DNA of 64,000 nt from CAVORD01 sp963698535 (GTDB taxonomy: Bacteria > Bacteroidota > Bacteroidia > Bacteroidales > VadinHA17): NCBI GenBank assembly GCA_963698535.1, contig CAVORD010000001.1, positions 62,001-126,000 of the forward strand, read 5' to 3'. Shown one piece after another: positions 32,143 to 39,774 of the stretch. The position numbers and the translations under genes are program-made. Under the pieces are notes generated by a model. The model had not been told where the DNA came from. It saw only the letters and a list, made by a program, of their open reading frames with translations, and searched no databases. The stretch's first letter is position 1, and each line of letters begins with the position of its first letter.

Positions 32143-32538
32143 TTATCTTTGAATCAGATTGATTTCAGAAAGTTCTTGTCCGATTTGGTGTATACCATAA
32201 AGAATCTTATCACGTTGGTTATCTGATGGTTTTTTACGCCCTTGGACGTATTGTGATAGTAGTGTTGGATTCATCCCTATTCTTTCTGCCAGAAACTTGG
32301 AGTTGAGCACCCTGTAATACTTGAAGAATTGCTCAAAATCAATCTCGAAATTGATATTATCATGAGTTACTTTGAAATCTTCTTCTTCGAAATATAAATT
32401 CGCGGCCTCATATGCATTATCCAATAGTTCAGCAATAGTTTTTCCTGTGGTAAAAATCGGATAATCTGATGCATAGGCTGAAAACCCGGTATCAGTTTTT
32501 TCAAGTATGTAAGTAATTCTTTTTCTCATTGTTTTCAT
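32143..32538 (-). CDS. hicB: HicB-like antitoxin with HTH domain
   Basis: 131 residues when started at the ATG at 32538, which is preceded at five bases by AAGGAGGGGG, a strong Shine-Dalgarno sequence; the open frame begins further upstream. Residues 1-60 form the HicB RNase-H-like fold (ITYILEKTDTGFSAYASDYPIFTTGKTIAELLDNAYEAANLY); residues 85-125 are a helix-turn-helix (FLAERIGMNPTLLSQYVQGRKKPSDNQRDKIL). It should bind HicA and repress the operon. Strong SD motifs are rare in this phylum. Confidence 0.93.
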   Translation of the reverse strand: MKTMRKRITYILEKTDTGFSAYASDYPIFTTGKTIAELLDNAYEAANLYFEEEDFKVTHDNINFEIDFEQFFKYYRVLNSKFLAERIGMNPTLLSQYVQGRKKPSDNQRDKILYGIHQIGQELSEINLIQR

Positions 32539-32548
32539 AACCCCCTCC

Positions 32549-32734
32549 TTATTTAATACCCGCATCTTTCTTAATCTTGATCTCAAGTCCTTTTCCAATC
32601 TCTTGTGATCCATGATTCGGGAATATTATTATTCCAGACTTTGTATCATGTTTTAGTTTTACATGAGATCCACTTTGCGAGATAGGATACCATCCATCTT
32701 TACGTAGGATTCTCAGTAATTCAGAACATTTCAT
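32549..32734 (-). CDS. hicA: HicA toxin
   Basis: 61 residues. KCSELLRILRKDGWYPISQSGSHVKLKHD is the dsRBD-like HicA fold with the catalytic His in GSHVKL. It should cut mRNA. It is encoded upstream of hicB, ten bases away, standard HicAB order. Confidence 0.95.
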   Translation of the reverse strand: MKCSELLRILRKDGWYPISQSGSHVKLKHDTKSGIIIFPNHGSQEIGKGLEIKIKKDAGIK

Positions 32735-32750
32735 ATTGTGTATTTCCTAG

Positions 32751-32774
32751 TATAAAGGTAAATAATAATTTACC
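32751..32774 (-). promoter_or_regulatory. hicAB operator
   Basis: Perfect inverted repeat GGTAAAT-AATA-ATTTACC (32757-32774). A near-consensus -7 box (TACCTTTA on the minus strand) overlaps it. HicB with its HTH is the probable ligand. Confidence 0.6.
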
Positions 32775-32808
32775 TATTTGCAAATTTGAAATAGAATTTC
32801 TGCATGGG

Positions 32809-33005
32809 CTATAACGGTCAGCGGTATGGGTAGTGTATGTGCCCTGCGGTGGGGCCTGTGTATCGCCGGGGGCTGGCGCGCTTTTTGCATTATCTTTTTA
32901 CGATTTTTTGATCCCCTTAAACCACTTTAGGCTTTTTGAAGGTCGCCTTGTAAAGGCTCCCTGCAAAAAGTGTGACAAACCAATTACCTATACCGCTTGT
33001 TGTGC
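32809..33005. repeat. attC site 14 (197 bases)
   Basis: Cores CTATAAC (32809-32815) and GTTGTGC (32999-33005). Left part as in site 13, right part with CCCCTTAAACCACTTTAGGC and GGTCGCC...GGCTCCCTGCAAAAAGTGTGAC as in site 9. So the two halves come from different subtypes. The inner pair GCTTTTTGC / GCAAAAAGT holds one wobble. Confidence 0.93.
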
Positions 33006-33015
33006 GATCGTGCTA

Positions 33016-33765
33016 TTAAATTCTTTTCTTCCATAATGTTTTTGCAGTGGCGCATACTTTATTGTTCTTTTGAGTCTTTATTGTATGATTATAAGAATCT
33101 TCAATAATATCCCTTTCAGTAAAAGACAGAATTGTGTCACCATATTGGGCCTCCGAAATAAACCGTCCATCAATAGAATGTAAATAATAATTATCAATAA
33201 TATATTCTGGAATTGACTCTATTAACCATTGCAAATATCTAATATTGTTTACATGCTCGTTGGTGTCAACATCAAACCTATTGATTTTAAACTCCTTAAT
33301 ATGTTTTTCAGAGTTAATTGGGTTAATCTTTTTAGTAATGTCATGGTTTATACTTTCATCATTATAGAACGACCATCTTTCTTTTATAGAATCAAAAATT
33401 TGAATTGGTCTTCTCCTCATAATATCGAAGAAAACCCAAAGACCTTTAGCTTTTCCTATAATATTCCGTTTTTCATCATAAATTATGTTTTCCCTAATTC
33501 CTTTAATCATCGAATAACTAGACAGCCATGTTCTAATGATGATTTTCTCCTTATAAATTGGATAGCGATTCATTGTCATAATTCCAGAAACCAATACCCA
33601 TCCAATATTTTGCTTCTCCAGGTCATATAAACTATGATTTATTGAATAGCAATGCTCTGCAGCGGTTTCTTCAAGTAAAGTTAAAATGGTAGTAGACGCA
33701 GCCTCTCCGAAATTATTCATTTCGAAATATCTTAGCTCAAATTGTTTCTCAAAATATTTTTCCAA
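33016..33765 (-). CDS. Acyl-ACP thioesterase (FatA/FatB-type)
   Basis: 249 residues: tandem hotdog folds. The catalytic segment RFDVDTNEHVNNIRYLQWLIE carries the conserved Asp-Asn-His set of acyl-ACP thioesterases; the first hotdog starts FELRYFEMNNFGEAASTTILTLLEETAAEH. It should release free fatty acids from acyl-ACP and so influence lipid composition or secreted acids. It appears to be the only gene in its cassette. The arms match with one gap. Confidence 0.9.
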   Translation of the reverse strand: MEKYFEKQFELRYFEMNNFGEAASTTILTLLEETAAEHCYSINHSLYDLEKQNIGWVLVSGIMTMNRYPIYKEKIIIRTWLSSYSMIKGIRENIIYDEKRNIIGKAKGLWVFFDIMRRRPIQIFDSIKERWSFYNDESINHDITKKINPINSEKHIKEFKINRFDVDTNEHVNNIRYLQWLIESIPEYIIDNYYLHSIDGRFISEAQYGDTILSFTERDIIEDSYNHTIKTQKNNKVCATAKTLWKKRI

Positions 33766-33820
33766 AAGCTATCTTTTTTAACGATTGTTTAAATGTATAA
33801 TTTATCTCTCAGAGCATGAC

Positions 33821-33985
33821 GCATAACGGTCGGCGGTATGGGTAGTTGGCGTTGGCGCGGGTAGCGCCATGGCGCGCTTTTTGCCCGCCGTCTAGCGTAT
33901 GGTTAATTTTCATTTTCTTACTGAAATATGGTAGAAAGCATGCAAAAAGCGTGACAATACCAATTACCTATACCGCTTGTTAGGG
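33821..33985. repeat. attC site 15 (165 bases, short-loop subtype)
   Basis: Cores GCATAAC (33821-33827) and GTTAGGG (33979-33985). Consensus member: GGCGGTATGGGTAGTTGG, GCGCGGGTAGCGCCATGGCGC hairpin, GCGCTTTTTGCCC / GCAAAAAGCGTGAC, ATTACCTATACCGC. Confidence 0.96.
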
Positions 33986-34012
33986 CCAGTTGTCTTTACT
34001 AATTCCCAAAAG

Positions 34013-34573
34013 TCAGTTATTAGAACCTGACAATGGTATTCTGAGTATGAAACGCGATTTGCTTGTTTCTTTAATATATTGAAGGAAGGATTGATCAACC
34101 TCCTCCTCTGTTCTATCATTAGGGAAAGGCTTAAAGGGACTGTTGAAAATGAATGTCGAGTTTGAGCTGGAGTTAGGATATGGGTCCCAGAATATGTATG
34201 TATCCTTCGTCCTTGAGAGCGAATAGAGATACTTGAGAAGCTGAATACAAGAACTACTAGACAAGTATCACCTACTTAGAGCCAAAAACCGTGAGATGGT
34301 ATTTGCTCCTGGTAACAGAGAGGGTCTTGGAATGTATCTTAACCATGGTGAGTAGTTTCGTACATCGAACCTTAAAATGTTGTTCTTCTCAGCACTCCAA
34401 TAATTGACTTCGATTGAATTTTTGTTCAATGCAGAATCGTAACCCAGAAAAACTACTTCGCCAATGAATTTAGCAGCTGCCAGTTCCTTTTCAATGTTTA
34501 TCAACCTCGTGTATCCATAGGAATTTGCAGCAATAGTTAAAAATAATGTAGATAGTAATAGCCTCATAATCAA
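34013..34573 (-). pseudogene. Exported hypothetical protein with internal TGA
   Basis: One frame from the ATG at 34573 to a stop at 34013 is interrupted by a TGA at 34268-34270; no frameshift is needed. The N-terminal half has a signal peptide ending NSYG and a small domain (YWSAEKNNILRFDVRNYSPW); the C-terminal half (SSSCIQLLKYLYSLSRTKDTYIFWDPY) reads on in frame. Total about 186 residues. Either a broken gene or two separate small genes; the shared frame favours the former. No family recognised. Confidence 0.6.
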
Positions 34574-34590
34574 TTCAGAATTTCAATTGG

Positions 34591-34753
34591 CCCTAACGGT
34601 CGGCGGTATGGGTAGTTGGCGTTGGCGTGGGTAGCGCCATGGCACACTTTTTGCCCGCCGCCATGCGTATTGTGTTTATCAGTTTTATGTTTTGCTTTCT
34701 AGAAACCAAGCAAAAAGTGTGACAAGTCCAATTACCTATACCGCTTGTTAGCT
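34591..34753. repeat. attC site 16 (163 bases, short-loop subtype)
   Basis: Cores CCCTAAC (34591-34597) and GTTAGCT (34747-34753). The inner pair here is GGCACACTTTTTGCC / AGCAAAAAGTGTGAC, with CACTTTTTGC against GCAAAAAGTG, compensating the GCGCTTTTTGC / GCAAAAAGCG seen in site 15. Confidence 0.96.
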
Positions 34754-34763
34754 GGTGTACCTT

Positions 34764-35108
34764 TTATTCTATATCAAGAAGTATCTTAAGGTTTTCCCTG
34801 ACTTTACTTTGAAGCTCTTTCGTCAGATCACCCACTTTGTTTAACAACCTCCGGTTATCTATTGCACGAATCTGGTCGATCATAATATCGGATTCAACTT
34901 TGACATTTGCTATGCCTTTCCTAAGATGAACTCGTAATATGTCACTGCTTTTCACGACGTTCGTGGTAATTGGGCATACAATAGTGGAGGGGTGCTCTGA
35001 ATTCAATAAGTTGGTTTGGACAACCAAAACAGGTCTAACTTTGCCAGTTTCCGTTCCTCTTTGAGGTTCCAGATCCGCAATCCAGATTTCAAACTGCTTA
35101 ATTCTCAT
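34764..35108 (-). CDS. MazF/PemK-type mRNA interferase, second system
   Basis: 114 residues. QFEIWIADLEPQRGTETGKVRPVLVVQTNLLNSEHPSTIVCPITTNV and ESDIMIDQIRAIDNRRLL carry the MazF fold with RP and ITT motifs. Diverged from the MazF at 31.3 kb, so the two are separate acquisitions. Overlaps its antitoxin by eleven bases. Confidence 0.94.
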   Translation of the reverse strand: MRIKQFEIWIADLEPQRGTETGKVRPVLVVQTNLLNSEHPSTIVCPITTNVVKSSDILRVHLRKGIANVKVESDIMIDQIRAIDNRRLLNKVGDLTKELQSKVRENLKILLDIE

Positions 35109-35328
35109 CCTGAAGGTTTTCGAATTCAGATAGTACTAAAAGGGACTCCTCTCTTACCAATTTAGACTCTTTAGATAGTTTACGAGCAATAAGATTCCTC
35201 TTATTAATTCGGTTATAGGATTCAATAGCTTCGTTTATGTAGCGATTTCTCGATTTTTTAACCTCTGACAAAACCATTTCGGTCTCGTTAAAGATATTAT
35301 CGTCTAATTTGAGAGATAGTGTTTTCAT
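35098..35328 (-). CDS. CopG/RHH-like antitoxin of second MazF
   Basis: 76 residues. MKTLSLKLDDNIFNETEMVLSEVKKSRNRYINEAIESY is a ribbon-helix-helix start, unlike the AbrB-type MazE at 31.6 kb; the rest is a charged toxin-binding tail. It should repress its own promoter. Confidence 0.88.
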   Translation of the reverse strand: MKTLSLKLDDNIFNETEMVLSEVKKSRNRYINEAIESYNRINKRNLIARKLSKESKLVREESLLVLSEFENLQDEN

Positions 35329-35341
35329 GGCGTATGATAAA

Positions 35342-35364
35342 AGTATATTACAAAGGTATATACT
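35342..35364 (-). promoter_or_regulatory. Promoter/operator of second MazF cassette
   Basis: The -7 box TACCTTTG (minus strand, 35351-35358) is framed by a perfect inverted repeat AGTATAT (35342-35348) and ATATACT (35358-35364). It lies about 20 bases before the antitoxin start. Confidence 0.65.
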
Positions 35365-35406
35365 ATTTGTAAATTAACCAAAATTATGTTGGTTTTTTGG
35401 TATACC

Positions 35407-35534
35407 AGCTAACGGTCGGCGGTATGGGTAGTGCCGCCGTCCGGGTATTTATGTTTCATGCAGTTTTATTCTCTTCGAGTAGGTTTCTATCATGTGTGCA
35501 GTATTAGCGGCATTAACTATACCGCTTGTTAGCG
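35407..35534. repeat. attC site 17 (128 bases)
   Basis: Cores AGCTAAC (35407-35413) and GTTAGCG (35528-35534). GGCGGTATGGGTAGTGCCGC pairs with GCGGCATTAACTATACCGC. The loop is short and has no GCAAAAAG arm, like site 19. Confidence 0.94.
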
Positions 35535-35544
35535 CCTGGCATTT

Positions 35545-36366
35545 TTATAAAATAATATCTTTTTGAATCCCCGCCACCTTGGTTACAGAAATCAAGTTAA
35601 TATTATGTGGTGGGGTTAGATTGATCCTGTAGGTTCTTTTATATATTCCGGACCAATACTCAAACTCATACCATGTAATGCGGCAATTTCTATTTCTAAG
35701 TTTTACAATAGGGGTAGGATCTATTGCTAAAAGTTGATTACGGTTTTTATAAATAATCTCTGAGAAACTATCCTTTTGCAACTTCCTAATTGCGCTCTCT
35801 AGATTCTCTTTCGAACAGATTACTTCTCGACTTTTATAGCTAGAGTGCCATTTCAAAGCAAATTGATCTCCTAACTCATGAAAGAATAGAAATTGAATAT
35901 ATCCCTCACTTGTTGGTGAAGGTATTATCTGGTTTTTCGCAAGATTTGAAGGTTCGCTAATGAATTCTTTAATTGTTTTGAAGTAGAAATTATCAGCATC
36001 TATTTGACTGTCGAAAATTTTGTTGGATTTCTTGATGTTAAGATAGTCTTTTAGGGTGAAACCCTTCTTTAGAACATAAAGAAATGGCTCTCCATAAAGT
36101 TCGTAGTCAACAAAATGATATCCATAATAAAGGCTGTCATTCCTATTTAGTTGACTAAACTTCATGTAGTATTCATCTATGCTAAATGTGGCTGAATCTA
36201 TATAGTCAAATCCAGATTCAGAGACTATTTTAACCGAATCTTGATACTCTTGTACTGATTGAATGAACGCGCAATCTTCAAATCTTTCCTTTTTACACGA
36301 ACCAAACGAAATGTTGAGCGTGATAAGGGAAATGGTTACAATCTTTTGGAAGTCAATCATTTTCAT
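35545..36366 (-). CDS. Hypothetical lipoprotein
   Basis: 273 residues from the ATG at 36366 (an ATG at 36378 adds four). Signal peptide with lipobox SFGSC. The mature part has no recognisable domain; it is rich in aromatic and charged residues (CRITWYEFEYWSGIYKRTYRINL) and could be a receptor-like surface protein. Single gene in its cassette. Confidence 0.72.
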   Translation of the reverse strand: MKMIDFQKIVTISLITLNISFGSCKKERFEDCAFIQSVQEYQDSVKIVSESGFDYIDSATFSIDEYYMKFSQLNRNDSLYYGYHFVDYELYGEPFLYVLKKGFTLKDYLNIKKSNKIFDSQIDADNFYFKTIKEFISEPSNLAKNQIIPSPTSEGYIQFLFFHELGDQFALKWHSSYKSREVICSKENLESAIRKLQKDSFSEIIYKNRNQLLAIDPTPIVKLRNRNCRITWYEFEYWSGIYKRTYRINLTPPHNINLISVTKVAGIQKDIIL

Positions 36367-36385
36367 GGGTTGGTTCAATGCTTGG

Positions 36386-36452
36386 CGCTAACGGTCTGTG
36401 TATGGTGTCGTAGCATCCCGAAGGGTGCTATGCACTATACACCTTGTTGGCG
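36386..36452. repeat. attC site 18 (67 bases, classical size)
   Basis: Cores CGCTAAC (36386-36392) and GTTGGCG (36446-36452). It folds as one hairpin: GGTCTGTGTATGGTG against CACTATACACC, with an inner stem GTAGCATCCC / GGGTGCTAT. Size and simplicity resemble short attC sites of mobile integrons and show that the long loops are not obligatory here. Confidence 0.92.
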
Positions 36453-36456
36453 GTAG

Positions 36457-36891
36457 TTATTGTTTTTCAGCAAGTTCTTTTATTTTTTCGAGCATTGACT
36501 GTAATCCCTGTTCAGTATGACACTTCCCTTCTTCACTTGAAAATCCTTGTTGGTGCCAATTGAAAATCAAAGAGTTATCATCCAAACTTTCAATTTTGTA
36601 GGTTACCAAAGAATAGTTTTCTGGCTTGTCCTCCAATCCCGAAAAGCCACTCCAATAATCGTATTTAAGCAACTCATTTTTCACATTCTCGATTACCTTT
36701 CCCTTGTCTTTGTATTGTTGTCCGTTATACTCTCCTTGAAAAACAATCGGGCTTCCTATGCTCCAATCGGTTAGCACTTCCGTTCCGAACAAGTACTCCT
36801 TTATTTTTTCAGGATTTGTGAGAACATCCCAAACTTTTTCGGGTGTCGATTGAATGTGGATATTGCTTGAAGCGATAAGGTTTTTGTCCAT
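36457..36891 (-). CDS. SRPBCC/AHSA1-family protein
   Basis: 144 residues. IHIQSTPEKVWDVLTNPEKIKEYLFGTEVLTDWSIGSPIVFQGEY is the START-like SRPBCC fold used to bind hydrophobic ligands or act on antibiotics; in the AHSA1 branch it can also act with Hsp90. Function not readable. It follows the DUF1697 gene with a four-base gap. Confidence 0.9.
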   Translation of the reverse strand: MDKNLIASSNIHIQSTPEKVWDVLTNPEKIKEYLFGTEVLTDWSIGSPIVFQGEYNGQQYKDKGKVIENVKNELLKYDYWSGFSGLEDKPENYSLVTYKIESLDDNSLIFNWHQQGFSSEEGKCHTEQGLQSMLEKIKELAEKQ

Positions 36892-36895
36892 TATT

Positions 36896-37432
36896 TTAAT
36901 TTTTACTTAGTTCCGATAATTTTAATACAGTTTTCCAATTTCTTGTTGTCGCACCAACTTTCAGTTGTTTTTCGAAAAAGTTATTGGTCAATTTTGATTC
37001 GTGATATTTTCCTGCACAAAATATAAATGAGTCTTTATCGTCAATCTTAAATTTGTCAGGTTCGTAGTTAAAATTTAGTGTTTTTTCAATATTTTCTTTC
37101 TTCGGTTTTTCTTTCAAAAAGGTCAAGTGCAGTTGCTTAATATCAGCATCCTTGTTGAAGAAAGGGTTGTTGTTTATTGAATTTTCAAGTTCTTTTTCCG
37201 TTCTCACAATTACAGGAACATCAAATCCATATTTTTCGGAAATCGCTCTTTCAAGGTCGTTTTCCAATCCGGAATTTGGTTTATTGGACTTAAAAATCAA
37301 ATTCCCACTTTGAATGTATGTTGTTACATTTTCCAGTCCCAATTTTTCGCACATTGATTTTAGGTCTGCCATTAGGATTTTCCGTTTTCCTCCGACATTT
37401 ATTCCTCTTAAGATTGCGATTTTTTTGTTCAT
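36896..37432 (-). CDS. DUF1697 protein
   Basis: 178 residues, family length. AILRGINVGGKRKILMADLKSMCEKLGLENVTTYIQSGNLIFKS is the DUF1697 signature, a soluble fold of unknown function common in bacteria. It is the first gene of a two-gene cassette with the SRPBCC gene. Confidence 0.93.
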   Translation of the reverse strand: MNKKIAILRGINVGGKRKILMADLKSMCEKLGLENVTTYIQSGNLIFKSNKPNSGLENDLERAISEKYGFDVPVIVRTEKELENSINNNPFFNKDADIKQLHLTFLKEKPKKENIEKTLNFNYEPDKFKIDDKDSFIFCAGKYHESKLTNNFFEKQLKVGATTRNWKTVLKLSELSKN

Positions 37433-37455
37433 TGTGTGAGTCCTGTTTTAATTAC

Positions 37456-37583
37456 CGCCAACGGCTGGCGGTATGTTTAGTGCCGCTTTCCCGGTATTTG
37501 ATTAGGTTATTTGGTCTTTATTTTCAAATCGTAATTCTCTTAAATACAGTGCAAGCGGCATTAAATATGACCGCGTGTTAACG
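37456..37583. repeat. attC site 19 (128 bases)
   Basis: Cores CGCCAAC (37456-37462) and GTTAACG (37577-37583). L boxes GGCTGGCGGTATGTTTAGTGCCGC and GCGGCATTAAATATGACCGCG. Short loop as in site 17. Confidence 0.92.
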
Positions 37584-37595
37584 CCAGTGAATTTC

Positions 37596-38096
37596 TTATC
37601 GTTTAATTGTTTCGGATATAATAACTGAAAATTCACTGTCTCGGTCTATGCCTAACCTTTCTATTTTCACAGTGTCTGCACCAAAAATGATTTTAAGTAT
37701 TATACAAGTCTTCCTTGGCGACAACTTCCAATCTACAAATTTCCATTTGTTAGTTTTATTAATATGCTTAACTAATTCCAGCTTCTCTGATGACACACCT
37801 GATTCGTTAGAAAAACTTATGCAACATGGTTTAAAAGATTCATCAATTAATACTTGGATCATGATTTCGCCATTCAACTCTTGAAGATAATCTTTCGGCA
37901 CGTCACTGAATAAGTCATTGAATAGATCATTTATCGAGGTGTATTCAATTGTCAGGCGAGAATTCTCAAATGCCATTCCCATAACTTCACACTCTGATTG
38001 CTTCTCAGGGAAGAGATGATACTCAAGACCTGAAAGATTCTGTGAAAACACTGATGTAGATAGAATGAAACAAGATATTATAAGTAGGCTTTTCAT
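37596..38096 (-). CDS. Exported hypothetical protein, TonB-C-like
   Basis: 166 residues from the ATG at 38096 with a signal peptide ending TSVFSQ; upstream in-frame ATG at 38117. Residues 75-145 (GEIMIQVLIDESFKPCCISFSNESG ... WKFVDWKLSPRKTCIILKIIF) resemble the TonB C-terminal fold without a membrane anchor. Probably periplasmic; function unknown. Confidence 0.65.
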   Translation of the reverse strand: MKSLLIISCFILSTSVFSQNLSGLEYHLFPEKQSECEVMGMAFENSRLTIEYTSINDLFNDLFSDVPKDYLQELNGEIMIQVLIDESFKPCCISFSNESGVSSEKLELVKHINKTNKWKFVDWKLSPRKTCIILKIIFGADTVKIERLGIDRDSEFSVIISETIKR

Positions 38097-38120
38097 ATTG
38101 GTGTGGTTGGTTTTCATTGG

Positions 38121-38283
38121 CGTTAACGGTTGGCGGTATGGTTAGTTGGCGTTGGCGCGGGTAGCGCCATGGCGCACCTTTTGCCCTCCGACTTGGGTGC
38201 AGTTGTTTTCAGTTTATATTTTTGTTTTCTAGAATACTTTGCAAAAGGTGTGACAAACCAATTAACTATACCGCTTGTTATGT
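38121..38283. repeat. attC site 20 (163 bases, short-loop subtype)
   Basis: Cores CGTTAAC (38121-38127) and GTTATGT (38277-38283). The inner pair is CACCTTTTGCCC / GCAAAAGGTGTGAC: the GG of the right arm matches the CC of the left, a further compensatory change relative to other sites. Confidence 0.96.
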
Positions 38284-38292
38284 GCCGTAAAT

Positions 38293-39747
38293 TTATTTGT
38301 CGATTTCCTGTATCCATTTAATTGCAGCTTCAATAACTGGATCATTATTTTCGTCATATGATTTGTCAGAAAAGTTTATCAGAAAATCGGGTTGAATCTT
38401 ACCACCATATCGTTTAAGATTTCTATCTGCATCCACTGCTGATGTTAGAACAATTGTTGATCCATCGCTTAATGGGAAAAGGCTATTCCCTGTTGTAACT
38501 CCATAAGAAGGTTCGCCAAATAGTTTGCAATTTGGTTTGCCAATAAATGAAATTGCTACTACTTCACCTGAACTGGCAGTATTTGGACCAATTAATACAG
38601 CAATTGGAACTTCTTTCTTTAATGTGTATGGTTTTTTTGATGTAGAAATTACTGGAATAGTATCATTATAAAATACAGTTCCTTGCTTATATGAAATAAC
38701 ATCAGGAGGATCACTTGCACTTATCATATAACAACAAACATCGTCCCCCATTAGTGGACCTATTCCAGCCAGCATTGGAAAACAATTTCCACCACGGTTT
38801 CCCCTTAGATCAACAATCCAGCCAAGTGGTGATGAATTATCTAAATTCTTAATTATTTTTTGAAGTGTAGTGGCAAAACCGACTATAGCACGAGAGTCGG
38901 TTGACTGAACTCCGGGTAAGATAATGTAGGCAAATTTATTCTGCAATAGCTTACCCTTAGATTGAATTAAGTCATTGTTTTGGCTATAGTTCCTACTCTC
39001 AATTGGTGACATAAAAGTACTATGATTGTCCTCAAGTTTACCGATAACATATCTCACCATAGGATAACAATCCTCAATAGTTTTAGCTCCATTTAAATTC
39101 TTAATACAAAGAAGTTTTAGCTTTTGAAAATCTATAGAGTCTTTCCAAATAGAATATTCGTCTATGATTGGAAAAACTTCTTGCATATAATTGAATGCAA
39201 TTTGAGAATATGCTGAGGTGTCAGCTACAACTTCAATCTTCAGATTGTCAAACCATATGTTCCCTATTCCTGTTATTTTTCCACCCAGGTTTATCTCTTT
39301 TATTGATTCATCCATATAAAAGTCAATTGAATAGAATTGCCAGTTGGAAGTTCCCTCTAATCTAAGTGATCCATTATCCAGGTAATTCCGGTTGTTTTTT
39401 TCATCAGTTATTCTAACCCATATACTGCCATACCCAAGTTCAACTGATTCCAGTTTTACCCATGCTGATAATCTGCATTTTTGAAATTTTTCTGTAGAGT
39501 GAGTTATCGTTTGTTTAAAACTGGAGGTTATCTGTTCCTTGGATTGAATTCTTAATGAATATTTTCCTGAGTATACTTCAATGGAATCGATTGAGATATT
39601 TGCTTTATTGGAGGTAGCTTCCCATTGATCAGCATAAGTTGTAGATTCCTTATTTAAAAGCTCAAACCCAGGATTATAGATAAGTTGTCCATGGGTTGGA
39701 AAAAATACGCAAGCAATAAATACGGATGTTAGTGCTAGTGTTTTCAT
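38293..39747 (-). CDS. S41-family peptidase (C-terminal processing protease type)
   Basis: 484 residues from the ATG at 39747 (the frame opens 30 codons earlier, inside attC sequence). Signal peptide ending THGQ, then a carbohydrate-binding-like domain (about 25-180: YSGKYSLRIQSKEQ, WVKLESVELGYGSIWVRI), then the S41 catalytic region: GWIVDLRGNRGGNCFPM and NTASSGEVVAISF with the nucleophile Ser. The PDZ domain of typical CtpA enzymes is not obvious. Secreted peptidase, substrate unknown. It is the largest fresh cassette. Confidence 0.88.
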   Translation of the reverse strand: MKTLALTSVFIACVFFPTHGQLIYNPGFELLNKESTTYADQWEATSNKANISIDSIEVYSGKYSLRIQSKEQITSSFKQTITHSTEKFQKCRLSAWVKLESVELGYGSIWVRITDEKNNRNYLDNGSLRLEGTSNWQFYSIDFYMDESIKEINLGGKITGIGNIWFDNLKIEVVADTSAYSQIAFNYMQEVFPIIDEYSIWKDSIDFQKLKLLCIKNLNGAKTIEDCYPMVRYVIGKLEDNHSTFMSPIESRNYSQNNDLIQSKGKLLQNKFAYIILPGVQSTDSRAIVGFATTLQKIIKNLDNSSPLGWIVDLRGNRGGNCFPMLAGIGPLMGDDVCCYMISASDPPDVISYKQGTVFYNDTIPVISTSKKPYTLKKEVPIAVLIGPNTASSGEVVAISFIGKPNCKLFGEPSYGVTTGNSLFPLSDGSTIVLTSAVDADRNLKRYGGKIQPDFLINFSDKSYDENNDPVIEAAIKWIQEIDK

Positions 39748-39774
39748 GGTCATCAAGTTGTTAGGTATTATGGC

